The position numbers were made by a program, and so were the translations under genes. Below the pieces are notes generated by a model that did not search any database, was not told the DNA's origin, and worked only from the letters and a program-made list of their open reading frames with translations. Of a stretch of DNA of 64,000 nucleotides, positions 21,901 through 29,673 are shown in pieces; within the stretch, counting starts at the first letter, position 1; every line of letters begins with the position of its first letter. The DNA is from JALZKA01 sp963753385 (GTDB lineage: Bacteria; Actinomycetota; Thermoleophilia; Solirubrobacterales; 70-9), in assembly GCA_963753385.1 (NCBI GenBank), contig CAVWCC010000008.1:806001-870000 (forward strand), read 5' to 3'.

Positions 21901-22157
21901 GAGATGTCGATGAAAGGCGTTGGCAGGAGGTCGCCGTCGCGGACCACGCGGACGACGCCGCGCTTCTCGGCGACGAACATCGTGCCGTCTGCGGCGAAGT
22001 CGATCGCGACCGGGACTTCCAGGCCGGACACCGCCGGCTCGACGACGAAGCCGGGGGGCGGGGGGGCGGCAAAGGCGCTTGGAGAAAGCAGGGCGGCGAG
22101 GGCGCCGGCGCACGCCAAGGCCGACGCGAACGCAGATCTGCGAGCTGTACGAGCCAT
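18934..22157 (-). CDS. Secreted PQQ-type sugar dehydrogenase with two LamG domains (frameshifted)
   Basis: ATG at 22157 (another Met at 22169) gives a Sec signal ending LSPSAFAAPPPP. Residues ~40-400 form a glucose/sorbosone dehydrogenase-type beta propeller: PVAIDFAADGTMFVAEKRGV, LGLALHPSF, YRHQIGTVAFGTDGALYVGN, GLRNPFRFSIDPVSGEILIG. Two LamG-like domains follow (each FDSSGNxNDAELRxGATWGP ... LGQWVHLAGTYxGARIILYV), separated by a PKD-like segment. The LamG copies are close duplicates in DNA. Oxidation of an aldose outside the cell and glycan binding by LamG are expected from the families; the acceptor is unknown. Frameshifts near 21170, 21000, 20340, 20170, 19390 and 19220. It converges on sulfotransferase 4. 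Confidence 0.78.
18940..19640 (-). repeat. Intragenic LamG duplication, C-terminal copy
   Basis: This stretch matches 20210-20826 closely in the same orientation, for example the segments encoding AGGLDEVRLFS, LGQWVHLAGTYxGARIIL and LTVAGWVRRTSAPAGWHQLV. The copy carries an extra insert and a run of frameshifts around 19220-19390 that the other lacks. Confidence 0.85.
20210..20826 (-). repeat. Intragenic LamG duplication, N-terminal copy
   Basis: Partner of 18940-19640. High DNA identity between two domains of one protein suggests a recent in-gene duplication or conversion, or collapse/expansion during assembly. Confidence 0.85.
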
Positions 22158-22228
22158 GTCTCTGTCCAAGCCTCCGACTCTTGGACGTCCCCTCCGTGGG
22201 CTGATACGACCTCAATGAGGTTCTCTGA

Positions 22229-22925
22229 TTATGAACGGCCTGTCGACCCCGATCCTTCCATCGACTCGAGCGCGATTCGCATCCCGCGGGGCGTGCCGAT
22301 GTCGACGTAGCTCGAGGACAGAATGGCGCCTGCGACCGGGTGGTCGCGGCAGAACTCGCTGAAGAGGTCGCCGGGGTCGTCCCAGTCGCGCAAGCCGCGC
22401 AGCACCGATGCGCGCGCGACAGCGCAGCCCCAGACGAGGTGGGGAGGAGGCGCGAGCGAGCCGACGTCGATCCGGGTGACGCGTAGGGGGTCGCGGAGCC
22501 GACGACTTCGACCGCGTCGGGCCGCTCGACGTTCGCGGTCCGGAACAGGCCAAGCGCCAGTTCGGCGCCCGCCTCGACGAGCTCCACCAGGCCGCGGAAG
22601 CCGTCGAGCGGCTCCCAGATCGAGTCCGGGTAGCCGAACGCGACCACGTCCTCGTCGTCGAGGCCGTCGAGCCCGGTCAGGAGCGATGCGGCGGGGGTCG
22701 CCGGCCGGGCCTCGATCACGACCGCCCCGTGCCGCCGCGAGTTCTCGATCACGTCCAGCTTCTCGGGCCGCGTGACGACCCGCACCTCCGCGCAGCCGCC
22801 GCGATGGAGGCGTCGATGAGGTAGTCCATCACCGGGCGGCCGCCGATCGGCTGAACCTCCTTCGACGAGCTCAGCGGCTGCAGGCGCGTCGCGCGCCCTG
22901 CCGCCGGGATCACGCCGACGATCAC
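22229..22925 (-). CDS. Sugar nucleotidyltransferase (NTP-transferase family)
   Basis: GTG at 22925 gives VIVGVIPAAGRATRLQPLSS followed by SKEVQPIGGRPVMDYLID, a nucleotidyltransferase signature resembling GlmU/RmlA (GRATRLQPL for GxGTRLxPL). Later segments EDVVAFGYPDSIWEPLDGF and VARASVLRGLRDWDDPGDLF are in the expected order, and the tail SSSYVDIGTPRGMRIALESM resembles the end of thymidylyl/uridylyltransferases. Frameshifts near 22795 and 22500. About 232 residues, short of the 290 of RmlA. It is the last gene of the minus-strand sugar operon, starting at a GTGA overlap with the SDR gene. Nucleotide and sugar specificity are unknown. Confidence 0.72.
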
Positions 22926-23917
22926 GTCAGAGCGGCCTCCCGCAGCGCCTGTGCGTACCAGTCGTACGTGGCGGCGAGGCCGTCCTCGAGCTCCCAACGC
23001 GCTCGCCAGCCGAGCTCGTCGCGGATCGCGCTCGAGTCCAGATATTGGCGGTCGGTCCGACCGGCGACGGGCGTGCCAAGAACCTCGGGCTCGAGCTCCG
23101 AACCGGCGACCTCGCTCAGCGCCCGGACGAGCGCCAGCACCGAAACCGGGCGGTCCGAGCCCGCGTTCCAGGCGCGGCCGTAATTCGCGGGCTCCGCGAG
23201 CGAATCGGCGACCGTCATGTAGGCGTCGACCGCGTCCTCGACGTAGAGGTAGTCGCGCTCCGGCGTGCCGTCCGACGCGATCACCGGCCGTTCGCCGCGG
23301 ACCAGCGCGCGTGCCGTGTCGGGGACGATCCGCGACCAGTTGAGGTCCCCTCCGCCGTAGATGTTGGCGAGACGCGTGACCGCAACCGGCAGGCCGTAGG
23401 TGGCGGCGTACGAGCGCGCGACGAAGTCGGCGCAGGCCTTGGATGCCGCATACGGAGAGGTCGCGCGCAGGGGCGTGTCCTCGCTGAAGGGACCGTCCGC
23501 GCGGGGGCCGTACGCGTGATAGGAGGACGCGACCACTAGCCGAGGGGCGTCCTCGGCCAACGAGCGCGCCGCCTCGAGCAGGTTGTAGGTCCCTCGCACG
23601 TTCGTGTCGAAGGTCGCCATCGGGGAGCCGTTGGCGGTTGCGACGATCGTCTGGGCGGCGAGGTGGTATACGACTCGCACCATGCCCTCGTTCAGGACTC
23701 GGAGCACCGAGCGGGGGTCGAGCAGGTCGAGGTCGACCAGCTCGCACGCCTCCTCGAGTCCCTCGCGGGCGAAGCGGGAGGCGGGGGCCAGGGGCCGTCG
23801 CGGAGCGATCACCCTGGCACCGGAGGCGAGCAGCCGTTCGACCAGCCAAGACCCCATGAAGCCCTGTGCGCCGGTGACGAGGACACCGGCGCCCTTGTAG
23901 CCCGGATCGCCCGTCAT
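22922..23917 (-). CDS. NAD-dependent sugar epimerase/dehydratase (SDR), paralogue 1
   Basis: Intact 331 residues from ATG 23917. It has the extended-SDR dinucleotide motif LVTGAQGFMGSWLVERLL, HLAAQTIVATANGSP, the Ser of SSYHAYG and the catalytic pair YAASK. Its closest look-alikes are CDP-glucose 4,6-dehydratases and GDP-mannose dehydratases; NIYGGGDLNWSRIVPDTARA is typical of the CDP-glucose type. It is about as long as, and clearly homologous to, the next gene upstream, indicating tandem duplication. It overlaps both neighbours by 4 bases. Likely makes or modifies a 4-keto-6-deoxy nucleotide sugar. Confidence 0.85.
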   Translation of the reverse strand: MTGDPGYKGAGVLVTGAQGFMGSWLVERLLASGARVIAPRRPLAPASRFAREGLEEACELVDLDLLDPRSVLRVLNEGMVRVVYHLAAQTIVATANGSPMATFDTNVRGTYNLLEAARSLAEDAPRLVVASSYHAYGPRADGPFSEDTPLRATSPYAASKACADFVARSYAATYGLPVAVTRLANIYGGGDLNWSRIVPDTARALVRGERPVIASDGTPERDYLYVEDAVDAYMTVADSLAEPANYGRAWNAGSDRPVSVLALVRALSEVAGSELEPEVLGTPVAGRTDRQYLDSSAIRDELGWRARWELEDGLAATYDWYAQALREAALT

Positions 23918-24933
23918 GCGACGTCGGCGACGAACGACGCAGCAGCACCGCTCAAGTAGCGCTCGTACCAGCGGTACGTGACCTCGAGCCCGCTCTTCAG
24001 GTCCCACTTCGGGGCCCAGTCGAGACTCTCGCGGATCGCCGTCGAGTCCGGGTAGAGGCGATCGATCTCGCCGAGCGGCGCGGCCGGGCCGCGGATCTCG
24101 GGTTCGAAGTCGTTTCCGGACACCTCGATCAGGGTCTCGACGAGCTCGAGAACCGATACCGGCTGCCCCATGCCCACGTTCCAAGCCGCCCCGTGGTTTG
24201 CGGGGTCGTCGAGGGAGCGGGCGACCGCCAGGTAGGCGTCGACCGCGTCCTCGACGTAGAGGTAGTCGCGCTCGGGTGTTCCGTCGGATCGGATCACGGG
24301 CGGGCGGCCTGCGACCAGGGCGCGGGCGGAATCGGGCACGATCCGCGACCAGTTGAGGTCGCCGCCGCCGAATGTGTTCGCCATCCGGGTCACCGCGACC
24401 GGGAACCCAGCCACCTCCGCGTACGAGCGCGCGACGATGTCGGCGCAGGCCTTCGAGACGTCGTACGGGTAGAGGGCCTTGATGGCGAAGTCCTCGCGGT
24501 GGGGCAACTCCTCGTGGTCGCCGTACGCGTGGTCGGACGAGGCGACCACGACGCGCGGCGTCTCGCCACCGCCTTCGGCCACGGTCCGGCAGGCCTCGAG
24601 CAGGGCGTACGTGCCGCGGATGTTGCTCTCCAAGGTCGAGTAGGGAGAGCGGTTCGCGATGCCGACGATCGGCTGCGCGGCGAGGTGGAAGACCAGGTCG
24701 ACGCCGTGCTCGGCCAGGGCGCCCGCCATTGCGCCTTGGTCGAGGATGTCGGCGTCCACGATCGCGCAGCGCTCCTCGATCCCCTCGAGCCGGAAGCGAG
24801 ACCGCGGCTCGACGCTCCGGCGGGGGACGACGACGCGCGCGCCTTCGTCGAGCAGCCGCTCGGCAAGCCAACAGCCGATGAATCCCTGCGCGCCGGTCAC
24901 CAGCGCGGTCTTGTTCCGGAACCCTTCAACCAT
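23914..24933 (-). CDS. NAD-dependent sugar dehydratase (SDR), CDP-glucose 4,6-dehydratase-like, paralogue 2
   Basis: Intact 339 residues from ATG 24933: VEGFRNKTALVTGAQGFIGC (dinucleotide loop), FHLAAQPIVGIANRSPYSTL, NIRGTYALLEACRTV, SSDHAYGDHEELPHRED and YPYDVSKACADIVARSY with the catalytic Tyr-x3-Lys. The FGGGDLNWSRIVPDS segment is typical of CDP-glucose 4,6-dehydratases, fitting the RfbF-like gene at 15.3 kb. Start overlaps nothing upstream; the preceding epimerase ends 28 bases away. A homologous pair next to each other may act as 4,6-dehydratase and a diverged second enzyme. Confidence 0.85.
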   Translation of the reverse strand: MVEGFRNKTALVTGAQGFIGCWLAERLLDEGARVVVPRRSVEPRSRFRLEGIEERCAIVDADILDQGAMAGALAEHGVDLVFHLAAQPIVGIANRSPYSTLESNIRGTYALLEACRTVAEGGGETPRVVVASSDHAYGDHEELPHREDFAIKALYPYDVSKACADIVARSYAEVAGFPVAVTRMANTFGGGDLNWSRIVPDSARALVAGRPPVIRSDGTPERDYLYVEDAVDAYLAVARSLDDPANHGAAWNVGMGQPVSVLELVETLIEVSGNDFEPEIRGPAAPLGEIDRLYPDSTAIRESLDWAPKWDLKSGLEVTYRWYERYLSGAAASFVADVA

Positions 24934-24961
24934 CCGCGTCGGCGCGGAGACTATCGGTGGC

Positions 24962-25987
24962 TCAATTCACCCAGCGCAGGTTCGAGTCCAGGCGTCCAGC
25001 CTCGATCAGCCGCTTGATTTGGGCGATCCGGTGAAAGCTCGGGCCCTGGAATCCCTCGGCGGTGACGCCGTGCCGGCGCAGCGCGTCCAGCATCTGCTGC
25101 GCGCCCCGATCGACCGTCCACCGCGGCCGGAATCCCGGCAGCGCCTCGGCGAGCTTGTCGAAGCTGACGCGGTAGCTGCGGTGGTCCGGCCCGGCGCCGG
25201 GGGCGAACGAGATCGTGCTGTCCTCGACGGTGCGGTGGACGATCTCGGCGACCTCGCGGATCCGGTAGTTCTCCTCGTTGCGGCCGACGTTGAACGCCTC
25301 GTTGTGCACCGCGGCCCGGTCGGCCTCGAGCGCGGCGAGGAACGCGCCGGAGATGTCCTCGATGTGGACCAGCGGGCGCCACGGGGTTCCGTCGCTCAGG
25401 AGCCGTACCTCACCCTCGGTCGCGGCGTGGCCGACGAGGTTGTTGACGACCAGGTCGGCGCGGTGCCGGAACGACTGGCCGTAGGCGGTGGCGTTGCGCA
25501 GGAAGGTCGGGCTGAAGTCGTCGTCGGCGAGGCCGGCGATGTCGCGCTCGGCCAGCACCTTCGAACGCCCGTAGGGGGTGACCGGGTTGAACGGCGCCTC
25601 CTCGTCGACGAGGCCGTTGCCGGCCGCCCCGTAGAGGCTGCAGGACGAGGAGTAGAGGAACCTGGAGACGCCGGCCGCCTTGGCGGTCTGCGCCAGCCTC
25701 GCCGATGCGAGATGGTTGATCTCGTAGGTCACGTCGGGATTGAGATCGCCGACGGGGTCGTTCGAGACCGCCGCCAGATGGACCACCCCTTCGAAGCCCT
25801 CGAGATCGGCGACCTCGACGTCCCGGATGTCGGCGCGGATCTCGTCGATCTCGAACCCGCGCTCGCCGAGCCCGCAGTGCTCGAACAAGCCCGAGTCGAG
25901 CCCGACCACGGTGTGGCCCGCCTGCTCGAGCAGCGGCACGAGCGCGGCGCCGATATAGCCGTCGTGGCCTGTGACGAGGACCCTCAC
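24962..25987 (-). CDS. NAD-dependent epimerase/dehydratase (UDP-glucose 4-epimerase-like SDR)
   Basis: GTG at 25987 reads VRVLVTGHDGYIGAALVPLL, an extended-SDR Rossmann loop with GxxGxxG. VVHLAAVSNDPVGDLNPDVT, FLYSSSCSLYGAAGNG and TPYGRSKVLAE carry the Ser and the Tyr-x3-Lys pair. The C-terminus (FNVGRNEENYRIREVAEIVH, then SYRVSFDKLAEALPGFRP) is that of substrate-binding SDRs acting on nucleotide hexoses. 341 residues and intact. It begins 7 bases after the SARP stop, so regulator and enzyme are one transcript. Exact sugar unknown. Confidence 0.84.
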   Translation of the reverse strand: MRVLVTGHDGYIGAALVPLLEQAGHTVVGLDSGLFEHCGLGERGFEIDEIRADIRDVEVADLEGFEGVVHLAAVSNDPVGDLNPDVTYEINHLASARLAQTAKAAGVSRFLYSSSCSLYGAAGNGLVDEEAPFNPVTPYGRSKVLAERDIAGLADDDFSPTFLRNATAYGQSFRHRADLVVNNLVGHAATEGEVRLLSDGTPWRPLVHIEDISGAFLAALEADRAAVHNEAFNVGRNEENYRIREVAEIVHRTVEDSTISFAPGAGPDHRSYRVSFDKLAEALPGFRPRWTVDRGAQQMLDALRRHGVTAEGFQGPSFHRIAQIKRLIEAGRLDSNLRWVN

Positions 25988-25994
25988 GCGTTGC

Positions 25995-27218
25995 CTACGA
26001 CGAGCCCCTGTTCGGCTCCTCCTCGCTGAGCTCCGCGAGGGTGAAGCCGGGTTCGATGTCGAAGTTCCGCTGCAGCCGCTGCTGGAAGAGCTTGTAGCGG
26101 CGGACCGCCTCGGTCCGGCGCCCGCGCCGCAGGCTGAGCTCGATGTGCCGGCGCTGCGCATCGTTGTCGTAGGGCTCGGTGTCGGCGAGGCGCCGCGCGT
26201 GTCGTGCCGCGCCCTCGAGGTCATCCACGGCCAGCCGCAGTTCAATCAGGGCACGAAGGGCGCGGCCAGCCAGCTCTTGGAAGCGGTCCCGCTCAGAAAG
26301 CGCCCAATCCGCGTACGGCTCGTCGGCCAGGAAGTCGCCGCGGTAGAGGTTGGTCGCGGGCTCGAGCCGGTGGAGCGCGGTCTCGCGCTCGCCGGCCGCA
26401 AGGGCCGCGAGGCCCGTCGCCACGAGCTCCTCGAACTCGGTTGCGTCGACCCAGACGCGCTGGGTGTTCACGCTGTAGCCGCCCCGCCGGGACTCGATGA
26501 AGCTCGACGGGGTCCTTGGGCCGCGCGTCGGCTCGAGCCGGGTGCGGAGCGCGTGCACGAAGTAGCGCACCGAGCTGAGCGCCCGGGCGTCGGTCTCCGG
26601 CCACAGGGCCTGCGCGATCTCCTCCGCCGCGACGAGGCGGCCGCGGGCGCAGATCAGGTACTTGAGCACCTGGCCGGGTCGCTGTTCGATCCACTCACCC
26701 CCGATCGAGCCCGCGGCGGAGCTCTCGACGCGCGTCCGGCCGAACGAGAACACGCGCAGCCGGCTCGCCGCGGCGGGGGCTCCGTGCGACTCGGTCGCCT
26801 CCGAATCGTCGGCCCGGACGTGGAAGATCGCACCGGCGTCGCCTCCGAGCGGGGCCACGGTGACCCACGCGACCTCCGACGGGCCGCCGGGTGGAAGGTC
26901 GACCTGGACCTCCCCGAGGGGGCCGCCGGCCTGAAGCGCCTCCGCCGTGAGGCAGGCGGACGCCTCGTCGCCGCCCGGGTCAACGACCCGGCTGCAGACG
27001 AGGTCGCAACACGTGAGCAACTCCCTGGAGGGGCCGCGCTTCCGCGCGAGGAGGAGGCCCCGGCCGGCACCGTTCACGGCCAGGACGGCGCCCGAGCGGT
27101 TGACGGTGAACAGGCCGTACGGGATCTGGTCGAAGACGTCGACCGTCTCCTCCCAGGGCGTCACGCGGCGACCGGATCGACCGGCCTCACCCCCGGATTG
27201 CACGTTCAAGTCGTTCAC
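25995..27218 (-). CDS. PAS-SARP transcriptional regulator with BTAD domain (first of two)
   Basis: Intact 407 residues from ATG 27218. Residues ~25-130 form a PAS-like domain (VFDQIPYGLFTVNRSGAVLA) with cysteines 70, 71, 75 and 89 in LTCCDLVC...ACLT. Residues ~155-245 are an OmpR-type winged helix (EQRPGQVLKYLICARG, IESRRGGYSV). Residues ~250-400 are the BTAD helical repeat domain (LYRGDFLADEPYADWALSER). SARPs activate biosynthetic operons by binding direct repeats near promoters. It is the first gene of the operon containing the SDR genes and is divergent from a sigma factor. The shared PAS cysteines in both SARPs suggest a metal, Fe-S or thiol sensing role (inference). Confidence 0.85.
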   Translation of the reverse strand: MNDLNVQSGGEAGRSGRRVTPWEETVDVFDQIPYGLFTVNRSGAVLAVNGAGRGLLLARKRGPSRELLTCCDLVCSRVVDPGGDEASACLTAEALQAGGPLGEVQVDLPPGGPSEVAWVTVAPLGGDAGAIFHVRADDSEATESHGAPAAASRLRVFSFGRTRVESSAAGSIGGEWIEQRPGQVLKYLICARGRLVAAEEIAQALWPETDARALSSVRYFVHALRTRLEPTRGPRTPSSFIESRRGGYSVNTQRVWVDATEFEELVATGLAALAAGERETALHRLEPATNLYRGDFLADEPYADWALSERDRFQELAGRALRALIELRLAVDDLEGAARHARRLADTEPYDNDAQRRHIELSLRRGRRTEAVRRYKLFQQRLQRNFDIEPGFTLAELSEEEPNRGSS

Positions 27219-27353
27219 TCGCTCTCCTTAACCCACCGGACCGCCCCTCGAAGCGATCCGGGGGCCGCCTCGAAGCAGCGTGACACAACCCTAGTCCGCG
27301 CATGTGAAGCGTGCGTGAGCCTTCGATGAGACTTCTCTCATTTTGGAGGCCGT

Positions 27354-27404
27354 CTAACGCACAGCCAACACAAGTCCGCGCAGCCTCTAAGCCCCTCCTA
27401 ACGT
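27354..27404. promoter_or_regulatory. 11-bp-periodic heptad array, candidate SARP operator
   Basis: Heptads CTAACGC (27354), CCAACAC (27365), CCGCGCA (27376, poor), CTAAGCC (27387) and CTAACGT (27398) start exactly 11 bases apart. SARPs bind heptameric direct repeats at 11- or 22-bp spacing, so this fits an operator placed between the divergent SARP and sigma genes, 70-120 bases upstream of the sigma start. Four of five heptads match C[TC]AA[CG]; assignment to these SARPs is inferred. Confidence 0.45.
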
Positions 27405-27474
27405 CCTGTCGGACCTCCAGCAACCCGCGCCGCCCTACCGTCGCCCCGGACGAAGCCTCGAAGGGAGGAGCTAC

Positions 27475-28140
27475 GTGGCGATCGAACGCGAAGCGGGCAC
27501 GGTCGGAGGGGCGTGGACCACCGCGCCCGTGTTCCGGATCAAGAGCTCCCTCGCCGACGAGGACCGAGCCGATCGCGCTCGACTGCGTCGCGTCGTCGCG
27601 CGGGCGAAGGGCGGGGATCGTGACGCGCTCCGGCAGCTCTACGAGCGCTACGCCGACAACGTGTTCAGCTACGTGCGCACGATCATCCACGACGAGCACG
27701 AGGCCGAGGACGTCACTCAGCATGTGTTCACGAAGCTGCTCACGAAGATCGACCGGTACGAGGAGCGGTCGGTCCCGTTTGCGGCGTGGTTGCTCCGAAT
27801 CGCGCGCAACTGCGCGATCGACCACGTCCGCGGGAACCGGGCGATCTGCTACGAGGAGATCCCGTCAGTCGCCCGCACCGCCTCCGAAGACGTCGCCGCC
27901 GACCGGCGCCATGCGATCGAGGATGCGCTGCGCGCGCTGCCCGAGGGGCAGCGCCGGGTCGTCGTCCTTCGGCACGTGATCGGCCTCTCGCCACGGGAGA
28001 TCGCGACGCAGATGGGCAAGAGCGAGGGAGCGGTGCACACGCTCCACCATCGCGCCCGCCGCGCAATGCGCACGGAGCTCCTGCGGCGCGACACCGCGCC
28101 GATCGCCATGCATCCGAAGGCGGTTTCGGCCGTCGCTTAG
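27475..28140 (+). CDS. Sigma-70 family RNA polymerase sigma factor (ECF-like)
   Basis: GTG at 27475 sits behind a strong Shine-Dalgarno (GGGAGGAG, 5 bases away). Region 2 is LYERYADNVFSYVRTIIHDE with HEAEDVTQHVFTKLL and SVPFAAWLLRIARNCAIDHV; region 4 is ALPEGQRRVVVLRHVIGLSP with REIATQMGKSEGAVHTLHHR, the helix-turn-helix for the -35 element. 221 residues, intact, with a ~40-residue N-terminal extension before region 2. No anti-sigma gene is beside it. It is divergent from the first SARP and followed by the small LuxR-type gene, so it likely controls or is part of a polysaccharide regulatory circuit. Confidence 0.85.
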   Translation: MAIEREAGTVGGAWTTAPVFRIKSSLADEDRADRARLRRVVARAKGGDRDALRQLYERYADNVFSYVRTIIHDEHEAEDVTQHVFTKLLTKIDRYEERSVPFAAWLLRIARNCAIDHVRGNRAICYEEIPSVARTASEDVAADRRHAIEDALRALPEGQRRVVVLRHVIGLSPREIATQMGKSEGAVHTLHHRARRAMRTELLRRDTAPIAMHPKAVSAVA

Positions 28141-28175
28141 CCAGGCGGCTAAGAACATGTAAGAACTGTTGCTTG

Positions 28176-28194
28176 CCGCCCGTAAGTCGGGCGG
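28176..28194 (+). other. Perfect hairpin overlapping the start of the LuxR-type HTH gene
   Basis: CCGCCC (28176-28181), loop GTAAGTC, GGGCGG (28189-28194). The 3' arm ends on the first base of the GTG start, so it could occlude initiation. No T-run follows, so it is unlikely to be a simple terminator for the sigma gene. Confidence 0.4.
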
Positions 28195-28376
28195 TGGCTG
28201 CGAAGACCGAAACGCCCCCGTCGGTCCTCTCGCATCGCGAGAGGCAGATAATCCGGTACGCCGCTCAGGGACGAAGCGACGACGAGATCGCGCGCCACCT
28301 GTACCTCGCGACGACCGCGGTGAGGAGCCACCTCAGCTCTGCTTTCACGAAGCTGGCGGCGACGTCGCGGAGGTAG
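28194..28376 (+). CDS. Small LuxR-type helix-turn-helix protein
   Basis: GTG at 28194 encodes 60 residues with a complete GerE/LuxR DNA-binding unit: LSHRERQIIRYAAQGRSDDE then IARHLYLATTAVRSHLSSAF. There is no receiver or sensor domain, so it is an orphan HTH like GerE. The start codon lies in the 3' arm of a hairpin, which may control translation. It sits 53 bases after the sigma gene and ends 45 bases before the DegT-like start, implying an operon. Its targets are unknown; dimerisation and promoter binding are inferred. Confidence 0.65.
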   Translation: MAAKTETPPSVLSHRERQIIRYAAQGRSDDEIARHLYLATTAVRSHLSSAFTKLAATSRR

Positions 28377-28420
28377 ACCTGCTCACCGAGGCCCAGCAGG
28401 ATGCGACCGGTGCGCGCGAG

Positions 28421-29524
28421 GTGCCATTCGTCCACCTGGGTCGCCAGCATGCGGAGCTCGCCGAGGAGCTGCGCGCCGTCGTGGACGGTGTCCTGGCGGA
28501 AAGCGACGCCGGCCATGCCGCCGAGGTGGAGGCATTCGAGCGCGAGTTCGCGGACTTCTGCGGGGCGCAGTACGCCGTCGGCGTCGCCACCGGGACCGCG
28601 GCGCTCAGCCTCGGGTTGATCGCGGCCGGGATCGGCCCCGGGGACGAGGTCATTCTGCCGGCCTACGCGCCGATCACGGCGGCGCTCGGCGTTCTGCACT
28701 CGGGCGCGACCCCGGTGCTGTGCGACGTCCGCGCCGACACCGGGCTGATCGACACCGCGTCGGCGGCGGAGCTGGTCGGTAAGCGGACGGCCGCGATCGT
28801 CGCCGTCCACCTGTTCGGCCAGGTCTGCGACATGCACCGGGTCGGTGAGTTCGCCGAACGCCACGGCTTGCTCGTCGTCGAGGACGCCGCCGAGGCGCAC
28901 GGCGCCAGCTTCGCCGGCGCCCGCGCCGGATCGTTCGCGGATGTCGCCGCGTTCAGCTTCCATCCGCGCAGAAACCTCGGGACCCTGGGGAACGGCGGGG
29001 CGGTGTGCACGGGCGACCCGGCGGTTGCGGAGCGCGTTCGCCGCCTCCGGGACCTCGGGCAGCGCGATTTCGGCGAGCACGTCGAGATCGGCTTCGAGGC
29101 CGACCTCGACGGGCTCCAAGCGGCCGTCCTTCGCGTCAAGCTCCGGCATCTGGAGCGGAAGAACGCCGCCCGCCGGGCGTGGGCGAACATGTACCGGGCG
29201 GTGTTGCCCGCGGACGTCACCACCCTCTGGGAGGACCCACGGGGCGAGTGCGTTTACCACCTCTTCCCGGTGCGGCTCCCGAACCGCGATGCGGTGCTGG
29301 CGGGCCTGCGGGACGCGGGCGTCACCGCAGGCGTCCACTACGATCCGCCGCTCCACGTCCAGCCGCCGCTGATCGGCCGTCGGATCGCGCACGTCGGGGT
29401 CGGGGCCAGCGAGGAGTGGAGCAACGAGGAGCTCTCGCTTCCGATGTTCGCCGAACTGACGGTCGAAGAGGTCCAACGAGTCGCCGAGGCGCTTGGATCG
29501 GCGCTCGATCAGACCGCTTCCTGA
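28421..29524 (+). CDS. DegT/DnrJ/EryC1-type aminotransferase fold, PLP lysine replaced by Arg
   Basis: From GTG 28421 (VPFVHLGRQHAEL, the usual DegT opening) 367 residues: AVGVATGTAALSLGLIAAGI, PGDEVILPAYAPITAALGVL, AIVAVHLFGQVCDM, LLVVEDAAEAHGASFAG and a C-terminal YDPPLHVQPPLIG. The cofactor-lysine motif, normally SFHPTKNLG, reads FSFHPRRNLGTLGNGGAV with AGA (Arg) at the Lys position. With Arg there, no internal aldimine can form, so normal PLP transamination is doubtful. It may be a pseudoenzyme, a regulator or a substrate binder, or the AGA may be a base error for AAG. The frame is open well upstream of 28421, so an earlier start is possible. Confidence 0.75.
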   Translation: MPFVHLGRQHAELAEELRAVVDGVLAESDAGHAAEVEAFEREFADFCGAQYAVGVATGTAALSLGLIAAGIGPGDEVILPAYAPITAALGVLHSGATPVLCDVRADTGLIDTASAAELVGKRTAAIVAVHLFGQVCDMHRVGEFAERHGLLVVEDAAEAHGASFAGARAGSFADVAAFSFHPRRNLGTLGNGGAVCTGDPAVAERVRRLRDLGQRDFGEHVEIGFEADLDGLQAAVLRVKLRHLERKNAARRAWANMYRAVLPADVTTLWEDPRGECVYHLFPVRLPNRDAVLAGLRDAGVTAGVHYDPPLHVQPPLIGRRIAHVGVGASEEWSNEELSLPMFAELTVEEVQRVAEALGSALDQTAS

Positions 29525-29673
29525 GCGCGCTGAACTCGCAAGAAAATGCCGCTGGTTGCGCGAACGCGCGCTCCGCCGGCGCCGCAAACTCCGCGATTCT
29601 CGCCCACCCCCCTGTTTGGGGTATTCTCGTGCGCCAGGCGCCGAGGCTGTGGTACAGGTTCCGCAGACACTCC

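Noticed and set aside
20143..22785. 880-residue ORF joining the nucleotidyltransferase and the sugar dehydrogenase
   Set aside because: It is a frameshift artefact: the first part is the nucleotidyltransferase reading, then out-of-frame sequence, then the dehydrogenase, which has its own start and signal peptide at 22157.
28169..28420. Longer N-terminus for the DegT-like protein starting at 28169
   Set aside because: The upstream frame overlaps the LuxR-type gene and has non-protein-like composition; the GTG at 28421 gives the expected family start.
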